NCBI RefSeq assembly: GCF_008831505.1
Contig: NZ_CP044507.1
Coordinates: 186,001-250,000, forward strand
From: Chryseobacterium sp.
Lineage (GTDB): Bacteria; Bacteroidota; Bacteroidia; Flavobacteriales; Weeksellaceae
Direction of reading: 5' to 3'
Length of the DNA stretch: 64,000 bases
Shown here: positions 9,442 to 18,399 of the stretch, in pieces
Position numbering within the stretch: the first letter of the stretch is position 1
How the letters are laid out: each line of letters opens with the position of its first letter
Notes under the pieces: model-generated
The model's input: only the letters and a program-made list of their open reading frames with translations
Databases searched by the model: none
Told to the model about the DNA's origin: nothing
Position numbers and translations under genes: made by a program

Positions 9442-10434
9442 TTAAACTAATTTATTTTCTACCAGGTATTCTGCTATCTGCACCGCATTGGTGGCGGCAC
9501 CTTTTCGCAGATTATCGGCCACGATCCAGAGATTGAGGGTATTTGGTTGCGAGGAATCGCGCCGTATCCTTCCTACGAACACTTCATCTTTACCTTCGGC
9601 CAGTAGTGGCATGGGATAAATATTATTTTTTACATCGTCTAAAACAATAACACCTGCAGTTTCGGACAGGATTCTTTTAACCTCATCCAAATCAAATTCC
9701 TTTTCAAACTCAATATTTACACTTTCGGAATGCCCGCCCTGCACAGGCACGCGCACGGCTGTTGCTGTAAGGCTGAAACCGGAATCGCCCATAATCTTTT
9801 TGGGTTCGGTCATCAGTTTGATTTCTTCCTTGGTGTAATCATCATCAGCAAAAACATCACAGTGAGGCAGCGCATTCTGAAATATCCGGTAAGGATAGAC
9901 GGTTGGTACATTCCCGCTGTTCAGGATTTCGGCATTCAACTGGTCTACGGCATTTTTACCCGTGCCGGTAACCGACTGGTAAGTGGATACCACCACTCTT
10001 TTTAAATTATATTTAAGATTAAGTGGGTGAAGTACCATGACCAGCTGGATGGTGGAGCAGTTCGGGTTGGCAATGATGCGGTCCTCTTTTGTAAGTGAAG
10101 AAGCATTGATTTCCGGAACAACCAGTTTCTTATCTGCTTCCATACGCCAGACTGACGAATTGTCAATCACCGTTGTACCGGCTTCGGCAAAGCTGGGCGC
10201 GTACTTCAGCGATGTTGTGCCTCCGGCCGAGAAAAGCGCAATATCGGGCCTCATGGCGATGGCATCTTCCATGGAAACGATGGTGTATTCGTTTCCTTTG
10301 AAGGTTATTTTATTGCCTACTGATTTTTCTGAAGCAACCGGGATTAGTTCGGTAACGGGAAAGTCCCTTTCTTCCAGAACCTTCAGCATCACCTGTCCTA
10401 CCATTCCTGTGGCGCCTACTACTGCGATTTTCAT
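9442..10434 (-). CDS. asd: Aspartate-semialdehyde dehydrogenase
   Basis: NADPH-dependent reduction of aspartyl phosphate to aspartate semialdehyde, the branch point to lysine/diaminopimelate, threonine and methionine. 330 aa, usual length. The nucleotide-binding motif GATGMVGQ is at residues 7-14, the catalytic cysteine is C126 in NPNCST, and VQGGHSES carries the active-site His. It is flanked by its own terminator. Upstream of the ATG lies an unusual set of direct repeats (10446-10480). Confidence 0.97.
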   Translation of the reverse strand: MKIAVVGATGMVGQVMLKVLEERDFPVTELIPVASEKSVGNKITFKGNEYTIVSMEDAIAMRPDIALFSAGGTTSLKYAPSFAEAGTTVIDNSSVWRMEADKKLVVPEINASSLTKEDRIIANPNCSTIQLVMVLHPLNLKYNLKRVVVSTYQSVTGTGKNAVDQLNAEILNSGNVPTVYPYRIFQNALPHCDVFADDDYTKEEIKLMTEPKKIMGDSGFSLTATAVRVPVQGGHSESVNIEFEKEFDLDEVKRILSETAGVIVLDDVKNNIYPMPLLAEGKDEVFVGRIRRDSSQPNTLNLWIVADNLRKGAATNAVQIAEYLVENKLV

Positions 10435-10445
10435 ACTTTATATTG

Positions 10446-10480
10446 GTTCAAATTGTTTAATTTTTGTTCAAATCGTTCAA
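10446..10480. repeat. Direct repeats upstream of asd, possible operator
   Basis: GTTCAAATTGTTTAA (10446-10460) is repeated 20 bp later as GTTCAAATCGTTCAA (10466-10480), 13 of 15 bases alike. On the asd strand this gives GAAC-like half-sites spaced about 9, 11 and 9 bp, 12-46 nt before the ATG. No known regulator site is recognised. Confidence 0.45.
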
Positions 10481-10530
10481 AATTGTTAGTGACGGTCCAC
10501 TTCTTCATCATATCAACAAAACAGACTCTT

Positions 10531-10593
10531 TGTCATTCAGAAGTGATCTCATGAGGCTGAATATCTGCCTGTATAGATTCCTGCGGAATGACA
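10531..10593. repeat. Short element ending in inverted TGTCATTC/GAATGACA
   Basis: TGTCATTC (10531-10538) and GAATGACA (10586-10593) bracket 47 bp; the right part contains AGATTCCTGCGGAATGACA. It resembles degenerate extragenic palindromic elements and shares an AATGAC core with the tandem repeat at 5063-5850. It lies in the intergenic region between asd and the next gene. Confidence 0.4.
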
Positions 10594-10648
10594 TAATACG
10601 TACCAATAAATGGATGGTGTCTGAACCATCGGAACAATTTAAACGCTG

Positions 10649-11086
10649 CTAAGCGCCAAAAAGTCTCTGCCACTGGAATGCCCAAGCCATCAGCAAGAGC
10701 GCAACCAAGCCCATAATTACCCAACCCATACGCAGGGTATCGTTTGTTTTGAATTTTTTATTCAGGATGGTAAGCAGAACTGCCGCAACAATCATAGCAA
10801 ACGGATGTTCAACATAGGTGTTTCTGGCAGTCGAATCACTCATTAGAGTTCCGGCTTCGGTAGCAGCTTTAAAACCAGGTGAAAAGAAGAACAGCATCAC
10901 CAGTCCTACAAGTGCCTGAAGGTGGAAGAAAATCATGGTGAACAGTGTAGATTTTCTTAACAGTTTTGAAATTTTTCCTGAATAGCCAAACATGGTAAGC
11001 AGCAGTGCCACAAGGAAAATGACTGACAGCAAAAGGATTAGATAAGCAAAACCGCGGTGTGCCTGAAGCATAATGTTGAAATCCAT
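10649..11086 (-). CDS. Small four-helix integral membrane protein
   Basis: 145 aa with four predicted transmembrane helices (about residues 14-34, 49-69, 94-110, 122-138). A conserved-looking AHRGFAYL start, FFHLQ in helix 2 and EHPFAM before helix 3 give several histidines facing the membrane, a pattern like small haem-b membrane proteins. That resemblance is inference only. It has its own -7 box (11110-11117). No operon partner is visible; asd lies downstream across a 214-bp gap. Confidence 0.75.
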   Translation of the reverse strand: MDFNIMLQAHRGFAYLILLLSVIFLVALLLTMFGYSGKISKLLRKSTLFTMIFFHLQALVGLVMLFFFSPGFKAATEAGTLMSDSTARNTYVEHPFAMIVAAVLLTILNKKFKTNDTLRMGWVIMGLVALLLMAWAFQWQRLFGA

Positions 11087-11109
11087 AATTTATTTTTTTT
11101 AGTTAATGG

Positions 11110-11117
11110 CAAAGATA
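11110..11117 (-). promoter_or_regulatory. Putative -7 element of the 145-aa membrane protein gene
   Basis: TATCTTTG on the minus strand, 23 nt before the ATG at 11086. It lies directly beyond the terminator of the upstream receptor gene. Confidence 0.5.
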
Positions 11118-11146
11118 AAAAAAATCCCGACCTAAGGCCGGGATTT
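11116..11146 (-). terminator. Terminator of the TonB receptor gene
   Basis: AAATCCCG (11122-11129) pairs with CGGGATTT (11139-11146) with inner GC pairs. On the minus strand it is followed by eight T. Confidence 0.85.
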
Positions 11147-11178
11147 GAGGTTATTTGCGGGATAGAACCGCAGTCCTG

Positions 11179-14100
11179 TTAGAAAGAATATTTCATACCA
11201 AACATGGCAGACCAGGTAGTAAATCTGGAGCTTGCCGCTCTTGTTGGAGAGGTAAGCAACTCGTTACCCGATCTCTGCATCTGGAAAGTTGGATCCGGCG
11301 AAAGTGCTCCCGTTCTGCCAAGGATAGCAGCACCGTAAGAACTTACGTTGTTGTCCTGGATTCCCCACTCAGAGTTAAGCATATTTCCGAAATTGATTAC
11401 ATCCAGCGTTAACTGTACTTTATCACCTTTCTGAATCATATTCTTGAACAGATTCTGGCTTAATCTTACATCTACTCGGTTAAGCCACGGTAAAAGGAAT
11501 TTGTTCCTTGGCAGAATCTGTCCGCGGTATTCTTCCAGACCATTATCCTGTATGAACTTATCAAAAGCTTCCCTTTGCTGAGCTGCGGTGAAGAGCACTG
11601 TGGTATTGGCTCCTGATCCCGTAGTAATGTCGGCAAACTTCATATCGGCTGTATTTGTAGGGATATAAAGAAGGTCATTTGCAAGTCCGTCACCATTTAC
11701 ATCGTTAGAATAGTAGTAGGAGTATCTGCCCTGGTTGGCTCCGGAATAGTAAACACCAATTGTTGTACCGGTTGGTTTAAGTTCGTAAGATACGTTAGCA
11801 ACTATACGGTGAGGCACTGCAAAGTTAGAGATGCTCAGGAAATCCTGATTTGGCGTATCAACAACCGGGGATGCTAACCATGACGAAGATGCATTGGAAC
11901 CTGAGTTGGAAGACACTTCTTCAGCCTGTGAATAGGTATAGAACGCTGAGCCGGAAAGTCCTTTCCATGGACGCAGGTTTGCTCCTACAGTGGCAGAGAA
12001 GGCGTAGCCTTTACTGTCAGTATTTGTCAGGATAGTAGCGTTGTTCGCTCCGATTGCCGTATTGTACTGATAGGAAGCCGCGTTTGGATAATAAGCACGG
12101 TCTGCATAAGTCATTCTTTCAGAGGACGGTTTTCTGTTGGCTCCAAACTGGAATACAGCGTTAACGTCTTTTGTGTAAAGAAGGTCTGTACTTAATGTCA
12201 GCAAAGAGTTTGGAACTCTATAGTCAATACCTAAGCTGGATCTCCAAACCTTAGGCATCCTGAAATCACTGTCTACAAGTGCGAAAGTACTTGGAGCACC
12301 GTCTTTAGGCGACTGGATAAATACACTTTCAGCACCTGCAGGAACATTATTCAGGTGATAATAGATATCCTGCGGCTGGAAGGTTACATTGTTAATCCAT
12401 CCTGCAACCTGTGAGTAAGATGTAGGCTCTATAGTGTTCTGAAGTACACCGGCATTTGTTGGCATATTGGTTAACCATACAAACGGTACACGTCCGGAGA
12501 AGATTCCGCTACCACCACGGATGGTAAGTGTACGGTCGCCCATTACATCGTAATTAAATCCAAGACGCGGTGAAAGCATTACCCGGGATTTTGGCCAGCT
12601 GCCTGATGAGTAATGGGTAGGATTTCCGTCTTTATCCAATAGCTCCAGTGCATCAATCGCAGGGTTTGCTGTAAGTTCATTCTGGTAGAATGGCAGTTCT
12701 GCTCTTAAACCAAGAGTGAAGTTAAATCTGTCGCTAAGCGCGATTCTGTCCTGTACGTAAGCAGAACCCAAGCCGAAGTTAACGCGGGAATAAGTGTCCT
12801 GGTTTGCATAAGGATAAGTAAGTCCGAACATGATAGGCGCCACCTCATTAGGTGTACCCGTTGTTAGGAAGTCTGCAACAGAAGCATATCTGTAGTATCC
12901 GGTTCCCATACGCGTGTAGGAGTTACCGAATTTCTGCATCTCATAAGCTACACCAGCAGTAAACGTGTGGTTGTCTACGTTGTAGGTTAGGTTATTGGTG
13001 ATGGAGAAGTTATTGTTGATTACATCGTTCAGGTAAGAGAAGAGTTCGGTACCGAAGCTGATGTAGTTTCCGCCGGTAGGCGATCCGTCCCAGATGTCAA
13101 CAAACGGGAACAGGGTATCCGATGGAGTAGTCCTTAGGTCCTGGATTTTTGAATAGGTGAAAAGTAACTTGTTGGAAAGGCTTGAACTGAATGTAGAGTT
13201 AAGTTCAGCAGTAAGTGACTGTACTTTGTTTTCTACATTGAAGTTACCGTTCTCAAAAGTCATCGCTCTGTCGCTCACACGGCTCCAGGCAGATCTTGGA
13301 GACGGTCCGGAAGAAGCGTTTGCAACCTGCATGGAAGTTCCGTCCAGCACGTTGTAACGAACAGCAAATTTATGCTTATCGCTGATGTTCCAGTCCAGAC
13401 GTGCCAGGAATTTATCTCCCTGCTGCTGTGCCTCGTTGGCATAACCCTGGTATCTTCCCGGATCGTAACCCCAACGGTTGATCAGGTGGTTACGTACAGC
13501 GATAAGATCGGATTCCTTAACTCTCGTAATATTGTTTTCAGGATCTGAAACACCGTCCTGGGAAGCCTTCCAAAGATTCGCACCCGATGCGTTTCCACCG
13601 GTCATCGTCTCTCTTTCCGCGCTTATGAAGAAGAAAAGTTTATTCTGAACAAGCGGTCCGCCAATGGTGAAACCGTTAGTCATTTGCCCACCGGATACTT
13701 TCTCCAATTCATTGTCATTGATTTTCCATCCGTTCAGCTCCTTACCGTTATAATATCCGTATAAAGACCCGTGGAATTTATTGGTTCCGGATTTCGTAAC
13801 CGCGTTGATACCCGCACCGGTAAATCCGGACTGGGTAACGTCGAAAGGTGCGATGTTTACAGAAATCTCCTGTATTGCATCCAGAGAAATGGGCTGCGAG
13901 CTGCCTCCCGGAAGAAGGTTTCCGCTTAATCCAAATCCGTTGTTGAAGTTAGCACCGTCAACCTGAAGGTTGTTATATCTTGCATCTCTACCGGCAAATG
14001 AATTTCCGTTGGCCTGTGGTGTAAGCCTGGTGAATTCCGTGATACTGCGGTTAGCCTGTGGCAATTCCTGGATCTGCTTTTGACCTACATTGGTAGTAGC

Positions 14101-14508
14101 TCCTGTTTTGTTCACATTTACACTGCGGCCACCGGTAATAACTACCTCCGCGATATTTTCAGTCCTTTCGCCAATAACCGGGTTCAGCGAAAAAGGTTGT
14201 CCAAGCTCCAGGTATACATCTTCATAAACAAGCGGTGCATCACTGCCTGAAACAATTTCTACACGGTAAGGGCCGCCAACCCGCATGTTGGAAAGGTTGA
14301 ACGAACCGGATGCATTTGCTGTAGCGCTGTACACAGTTCCGGAAGGAATGTGGGTAGCAGTAATTTTAGCACCGGAACTTTGCTTCCCGTCACGTGACGT
14401 TACAATGCCTGTCATGCTGCTGGTTGTAACCTGCGCGTGTACAGTTCCATAACCTGCGAATGCTATTGCAGCAATCAGAACGGTCTTCTTCAAAGGATTA
14501 AAATTCAT
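11179..14508 (-). CDS. Oar-like TonB-dependent outer-membrane receptor with N-terminal carboxypeptidase-regulatory domain
   Basis: Large outer-membrane beta-barrel protein of 1109 aa. A signal peptide ends near residue 25 (TVHAQ), then a carboxypeptidase-regulatory-like domain (~residues 26-110), a plug domain (SVNVNKTGATTNVGQKQIQE, LPGGSSQPISLDAIQEI) and a long barrel ending in aromatic F at the C-terminus (GMKYSF). This arrangement matches Oar/TonB receptors of Flavobacteria. The ligand is unknown. It stands alone, with promoter and terminator, and no SusD partner. The single-gene context favours a general porin-like or adhesion-type receptor over a glycan-uptake pair. Confidence 0.92.
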   Translation of the reverse strand: MNFNPLKKTVLIAAIAFAGYGTVHAQVTTSSMTGIVTSRDGKQSSGAKITATHIPSGTVYSATANASGSFNLSNMRVGGPYRVEIVSGSDAPLVYEDVYLELGQPFSLNPVIGERTENIAEVVITGGRSVNVNKTGATTNVGQKQIQELPQANRSITEFTRLTPQANGNSFAGRDARYNNLQVDGANFNNGFGLSGNLLPGGSSQPISLDAIQEISVNIAPFDVTQSGFTGAGINAVTKSGTNKFHGSLYGYYNGKELNGWKINDNELEKVSGGQMTNGFTIGGPLVQNKLFFFISAERETMTGGNASGANLWKASQDGVSDPENNITRVKESDLIAVRNHLINRWGYDPGRYQGYANEAQQQGDKFLARLDWNISDKHKFAVRYNVLDGTSMQVANASSGPSPRSAWSRVSDRAMTFENGNFNVENKVQSLTAELNSTFSSSLSNKLLFTYSKIQDLRTTPSDTLFPFVDIWDGSPTGGNYISFGTELFSYLNDVINNNFSITNNLTYNVDNHTFTAGVAYEMQKFGNSYTRMGTGYYRYASVADFLTTGTPNEVAPIMFGLTYPYANQDTYSRVNFGLGSAYVQDRIALSDRFNFTLGLRAELPFYQNELTANPAIDALELLDKDGNPTHYSSGSWPKSRVMLSPRLGFNYDVMGDRTLTIRGGSGIFSGRVPFVWLTNMPTNAGVLQNTIEPTSYSQVAGWINNVTFQPQDIYYHLNNVPAGAESVFIQSPKDGAPSTFALVDSDFRMPKVWRSSLGIDYRVPNSLLTLSTDLLYTKDVNAVFQFGANRKPSSERMTYADRAYYPNAASYQYNTAIGANNATILTNTDSKGYAFSATVGANLRPWKGLSGSAFYTYSQAEEVSSNSGSNASSSWLASPVVDTPNQDFLSISNFAVPHRIVANVSYELKPTGTTIGVYYSGANQGRYSYYYSNDVNGDGLANDLLYIPTNTADMKFADITTGSGANTTVLFTAAQQREAFDKFIQDNGLEEYRGQILPRNKFLLPWLNRVDVRLSQNLFKNMIQKGDKVQLTLDVINFGNMLNSEWGIQDNNVSSYGAAILGRTGALSPDPTFQMQRSGNELLTSPTRAASSRFTTWSAMFGMKYSF

Positions 14509-14541
14509 ATCAAATAATTAGAGATTATTATTTCTGCGCTG

Positions 14542-14549
14542 CAAAAATA
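14542..14549 (-). promoter_or_regulatory. Putative -7 element of the Oar-like receptor gene
   Basis: TATTTTTG on the minus strand, 33 nt before the ATG at 14508. The rest of 14509-14732 is AT-rich with nothing else recognised. Confidence 0.45.
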
Positions 14550-14732
14550 ATCTTTAATTATTTAAGAAGTATTAACATTGGGTTAATTATTGGAAAATAA
14601 GAATACTGTTATCTTAAAATACTGATTAAGAGGAATGTGGCAAAAGGATACATGATTAATATCATGTTATGCGCGCCATAAGGCATTGAATAATCATCAA
14701 AAAAAATAATATATAGGCGGTCTGTAAATAAT

Positions 14733-15596
14733 TTAATCCTGAACGGCTTTAAGGCTTAAATCAATATTGGCTGCTGAATGCGTAAGTGCGCCCGCCGAAA
14801 TAAAATCGACTCCGGTAGCAGCTACCCTGTGCAGCATATCCCTTGTAATGCCGCCTGAAGCTTCGCTTTCGCATTTGTCGTTAATGAGTTGCACAGCCCT
14901 CGCCATCGTTTCCACATCCATATTATCGAGCATAATACGGTGAACGCCTGCCTTCAGTGCTTCTTCCACTTCCTCCAGATTACGGGTCTCCACTTCAATT
15001 TTAAGTGGCTTCTTCAGTTTCTTTATATAATCCTTAGCCATTTTCACCGCATTGGTGATGCTTCCGTTATAATCAATGTGGTTGTCCTTCAGCATGATCA
15101 TGTCGTAAAGCCCGTAACGGTGATTGGTGCCGCCGCCAATGGCCACCGCCCATTTTTCACAGATTCGGAAGTTAGGAGTAGTCTTTCTGGTGTCCAGTAA
15201 CTTTGTTTTCGTACCCAACAGCCGCGAATCCCATTCATGGGTCATGGTGGCGATGCCGCTCATACGCTGCATGCAGTTCAGCACCAGCCTTTCTGTTGAA
15301 AGTATCGAACGTGCACTTCCTGTGACATAAAAAGCAATGTCACCCACCTTTGCCTGCTGCCCGTCTTCAATCAGAACTTCTACATTGAGGTTCTTGTCGA
15401 ATTGGTTAAAGATGATCTTAGCCAGTTCCACACCTGCCAGAATGCAGTCCTCCTTTACAAGAAGTTTCGCTTTTTGCTGAAGATCCTTAGGAATAGTAGA
15501 AAGCGTAGAGTGGTCGCCATCCTGAATGTCTTCTTCCAGGGCGTTTTTAATAAAAATCTTAAGTGCTTCCTTGGTTACGTATGCCGGTTTTTTCAT
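14733..15596 (-). CDS. nadC: Nicotinate-nucleotide pyrophosphorylase (carboxylating)
   Basis: Converts quinolinate and PRPP to nicotinate mononucleotide in de novo NAD synthesis. 287 aa, usual length. Recognisable segments are EEDIQDGDHST near residue 20, LNCMQRMSGIAT, LLDTRKTTPNFR and the IEVETRNLEEVEEAL/IMLDNM region of the phosphoribosyl barrel. It is the last gene of a nitroreductase-nadB-unknown-nadC cluster on the minus strand. No terminator hairpin is seen after it, and nadA is not in the window. Confidence 0.97.
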   Translation of the reverse strand: MKKPAYVTKEALKIFIKNALEEDIQDGDHSTLSTIPKDLQQKAKLLVKEDCILAGVELAKIIFNQFDKNLNVEVLIEDGQQAKVGDIAFYVTGSARSILSTERLVLNCMQRMSGIATMTHEWDSRLLGTKTKLLDTRKTTPNFRICEKWAVAIGGGTNHRYGLYDMIMLKDNHIDYNGSITNAVKMAKDYIKKLKKPLKIEVETRNLEEVEEALKAGVHRIMLDNMDVETMARAVQLINDKCESEASGGITRDMLHRVAATGVDFISAGALTHSAANIDLSLKAVQD

Positions 15597-15623
15597 TTTG
15601 AAGATGATATTGGTAGTTTAAAC

Positions 15624-16784
15624 TTATCTGTAATATTGAATTTCTCTTTTCCATAAATACAAATCTTCCCCGTCTACATTTTTAATACATTCTATCCAGT
15701 TATTATATTTGTCTAACTTATATTTAAAAATGGTCACTGTGGGATTCCTGTCTTTTTTGTTTTCTCCCCAATTATCCAAGTAAAAAAGTTTTTTAATTTG
15801 ATTGCGTTTATCATATTCAAATCGAATTTGATGCTGTAGGTTCCCTTGGTAATAATGTGTTTTTCTATTTAACTTTCCATCATCAAAATAGGTGTATTGC
15901 GTTGAAGAAACACTTGCATATCCTCCTTCTTTAATTTCTTCGTGATATTTTCCGCTTTCATCTAAAATTAAGTATGTGTATTTGTCGTCCTGTAGTTGGG
16001 TCTCTTTAATTATTCTGCCTAGGGAATCCCGTTCGAACTTGGTGTGACCCTTTTGAAACAACTTTTTATTATAGTAATCAGTTTCATAATCATAGAATTT
16101 TGATTCTTTAATCTGAAAATCCTTGTCATAGTAATTTACTTGAGTGAGTTTTTGTCGAAAAACCGAATCATATCCCCTTTGGAAAGAATTTTCTCCAACT
16201 TTTTTCCATATAAAATCTGTCACTGTAAAAATACTGTCGGTCCGCGATAATGTGTCAAATTTTGTTAATATAAAAGGAGTGTCAAATTCGCGGTTATTAA
16301 AATAGGTTTTAGTCGGTTCATTTTCCCATTTGGTATGAGATTGAGTAAACTTTAATTTTTTGCTTATGCCGGCATAAATAAATTTTTCTTCACTCGTAGA
16401 ATATTTGCTTTTGGATTTTTTCTTTATTAACCTTCCTAAGCTGTCATACTTATAATTGTAGTCACGCAAAATCTCACCGGATTTATAATACCAGGTTTCT
16501 GCTGTAATTTTGCCGTCTTTATCGTAATAAGTTTCATTATTAGTGTATCTGCAGAAATCACTTTCAAACCAGCTTCTCCTCATACTTGCTCTTAAATTCT
16601 CAGGAGTCGTTATTATTGCATGTCCATATTCACTATCTCCCTGCATAAAAGTATACGGACCCGAATTATTCAGGAAAACAACATATTCTTTAACATACTT
16701 AGGATTTCCCATAATTGAGTCCCTCATAACCTGAGCTTTACAATAAGAACAAATCAGAAACAGAATTAAGCCAAATTTTTTCAT
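15624..16784 (-). CDS. Secreted protein with YD/MORN-like repeated strands, unknown function
   Basis: 386 aa. A signal peptide (MKKFGLILFLICSYCKA, no clear lipobox) is followed by many short strand repeats such as YYDKDGKITAETWYYKSGE, YKYDSLGRLIKK, YYDKDFQIKES, FERDSLGRIIKE and FEYDKRNQIKKL. These resemble RHS/YD or toxin_YwqK-like repeats that form beta-sheets in exported proteins. The gene is markedly more AT-rich than the flanking nadB and nadC and sits between them, 8 nt after nadB. It looks like an acquired insertion in the NAD operon. No partner or function can be named. Confidence 0.75.
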   Translation of the reverse strand: MKKFGLILFLICSYCKAQVMRDSIMGNPKYVKEYVVFLNNSGPYTFMQGDSEYGHAIITTPENLRASMRRSWFESDFCRYTNNETYYDKDGKITAETWYYKSGEILRDYNYKYDSLGRLIKKKSKSKYSTSEEKFIYAGISKKLKFTQSHTKWENEPTKTYFNNREFDTPFILTKFDTLSRTDSIFTVTDFIWKKVGENSFQRGYDSVFRQKLTQVNYYDKDFQIKESKFYDYETDYYNKKLFQKGHTKFERDSLGRIIKETQLQDDKYTYLILDESGKYHEEIKEGGYASVSSTQYTYFDDGKLNRKTHYYQGNLQHQIRFEYDKRNQIKKLFYLDNWGENKKDRNPTVTIFKYKLDKYNNWIECIKNVDGEDLYLWKREIQYYR

Positions 16785-16792
16785 CTTGTATG

Positions 16793-18394
16793 TTAGTAGC
16801 CGGTAATTGTTAACGGTTTCTTTTCCAGATCTTTATTGTAGAATGAGCCTTTGTTCTCCTTCATCTGTATGGAATGTTTGATGATGAGGTAGGATACATT
16901 CACCAGGTTTCGGAGTTCGGACAGTTGTGGCGAGAGGATGGAGTAGTTGTACAGCTCCGTAACCGCATCAAAGATTTCCTGCTGCTTTCTTTTGGCCAGA
17001 AGCAGGCGTTCATTACTGCGTACTATGCTTACCAGGTCACTCATCATTTCCTGAAGCTGGCGGCGCAGGTAGGTAATGATCACCATTTCGTCCATCATCT
17101 TCATGCCGGCTTCATTCCATTCCGGTACCGCTTTCAGGTCATCAAAGTTAAAATCGTTGATGGTAAGGAGTTCCACCGTCTTCAGTGCAGCTTTGTGACC
17201 GAAAACCAAACCTTCCAGCAGCGAATTGGAAGCCAGTCGGTTGGCACCGTGGAGTCCGGAGTTGGTGCATTCGCCCACAGCGAAGAGGTTTTTAATTGAA
17301 CTTTGGCCGTCGCGGTCCACTTCTATGCCGCCCATGAGATAATGGCAGGCCGGAACTACGGGAATAAGCTGTTTGAAAGGATCAATGCCTTCGCTCAGAC
17401 ATTTCTGGTAAATATTGGGGAAGTGTTCCACAAACTTTTCACGGTCCATTTCGCGGCAGTCCAGTCCTACATAATCATCGCCTGAAATCTTCAGTTCATT
17501 GTCGATGGCCCGGGCTACAATATCACGGGAAGCCAACTCTTCGCGTTCATCATATTTATGCATGAATTTTTCGCCGTTTTTCAGACGAAGCTTGGCGCCG
17601 TCGCCGCGCAGGGCTTCGGAAATAAGGAATAGCATTCCGTCCCGTTTGGAATATAAAGCAGTGGGGTGGAACTGATAATACTGCATATTGGAAACTTTGC
17701 CGCGTGCACGGTGCACAAAGGCAATCCCGTCGCCGGTGGCAATTTCCGGATTGGTGGTGTTCTTGTAAACGTGTCCCGCGCCGCCGGTGGCTACGAGGGT
17801 AATCTTAGCCGTGATTTTCTTTATTTTCTTATTCTTTGCATCCAGGATATAGGCGCCGTAGCAGGAAATATCACCTTCAACAAGTTCCTTTCCGGGTACA
17901 TGGTGCTGCGTAATGAGGTCAATGACGTAATGGTGCGGCAGCATTTCAATATTTGCCGACTTTGTGACGGTCTCCAGCAAAGCCCTTTCAATTTCGGCAC
18001 CGGTGATGTCTTTATGATGTACAATACGGTTTTCGGTATGTCCGCCCTCGCGTCCCAGTTTAAAGTCGCCGCCCTTTTCCATGTCGAAGCGGGTGCCCCA
18101 GTCCACGAGTTCCCGAAAACGTTCCGGACCTTCGCTTATCACCATCTTTACCGTCTCCAGGTTGTTTTCACCATCTCCGGCGCGCATGGTATCGTCTATA
18201 TGTTTCTGGAAATTATCATTATTGAAATCGGTAACTACGGCCAGTCCGCCCTGGGCATATTTGGTATTGCTTTCGTCCTCATCGGCCTTCGTAACGATGA
18301 TGATTTTGGCCTCAGGCATCCTTTCGGAGATCTTGATGGCGTAAGAAAGTCCCGAAATTCCGGAGCCAATGACAAGTACATCTGCTTTGATCAT
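16793..18394 (-). CDS. nadB: L-aspartate oxidase
   Basis: FAD-dependent oxidation of L-aspartate to iminoaspartate, the first step of de novo NAD synthesis. 533 aa. The FAD motif GSGISGLSYAI is at residues ~10-20; ATGGAGHVYKNTTNPE and FHPTALY are fumarate-reductase-family active-site segments; GLHGANRLASNSLLEG is near residue 380. It starts 5 nt after the stop of the nitroreductase gene, so the two are co-transcribed. Confidence 0.96.
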   Translation of the reverse strand: MIKADVLVIGSGISGLSYAIKISERMPEAKIIIVTKADEDESNTKYAQGGLAVVTDFNNDNFQKHIDDTMRAGDGENNLETVKMVISEGPERFRELVDWGTRFDMEKGGDFKLGREGGHTENRIVHHKDITGAEIERALLETVTKSANIEMLPHHYVIDLITQHHVPGKELVEGDISCYGAYILDAKNKKIKKITAKITLVATGGAGHVYKNTTNPEIATGDGIAFVHRARGKVSNMQYYQFHPTALYSKRDGMLFLISEALRGDGAKLRLKNGEKFMHKYDEREELASRDIVARAIDNELKISGDDYVGLDCREMDREKFVEHFPNIYQKCLSEGIDPFKQLIPVVPACHYLMGGIEVDRDGQSSIKNLFAVGECTNSGLHGANRLASNSLLEGLVFGHKAALKTVELLTINDFNFDDLKAVPEWNEAGMKMMDEMVIITYLRRQLQEMMSDLVSIVRSNERLLLAKRKQQEIFDAVTELYNYSILSPQLSELRNLVNVSYLIIKHSIQMKENKGSFYNKDLEKKPLTITGY

Positions 18395-18399
18395 GTTTC

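Noticed and set aside
10464-10724. Two ~60-aa open frames between asd and the membrane protein gene
   Set aside because: They overlap each other, cover repeat elements and carry no export signal or domain.
14509-14732. tRNA or small RNA gene in the gap after nadC
   Set aside because: AT-rich with no cloverleaf or stable hairpin; only the receptor's -7 box is supported.
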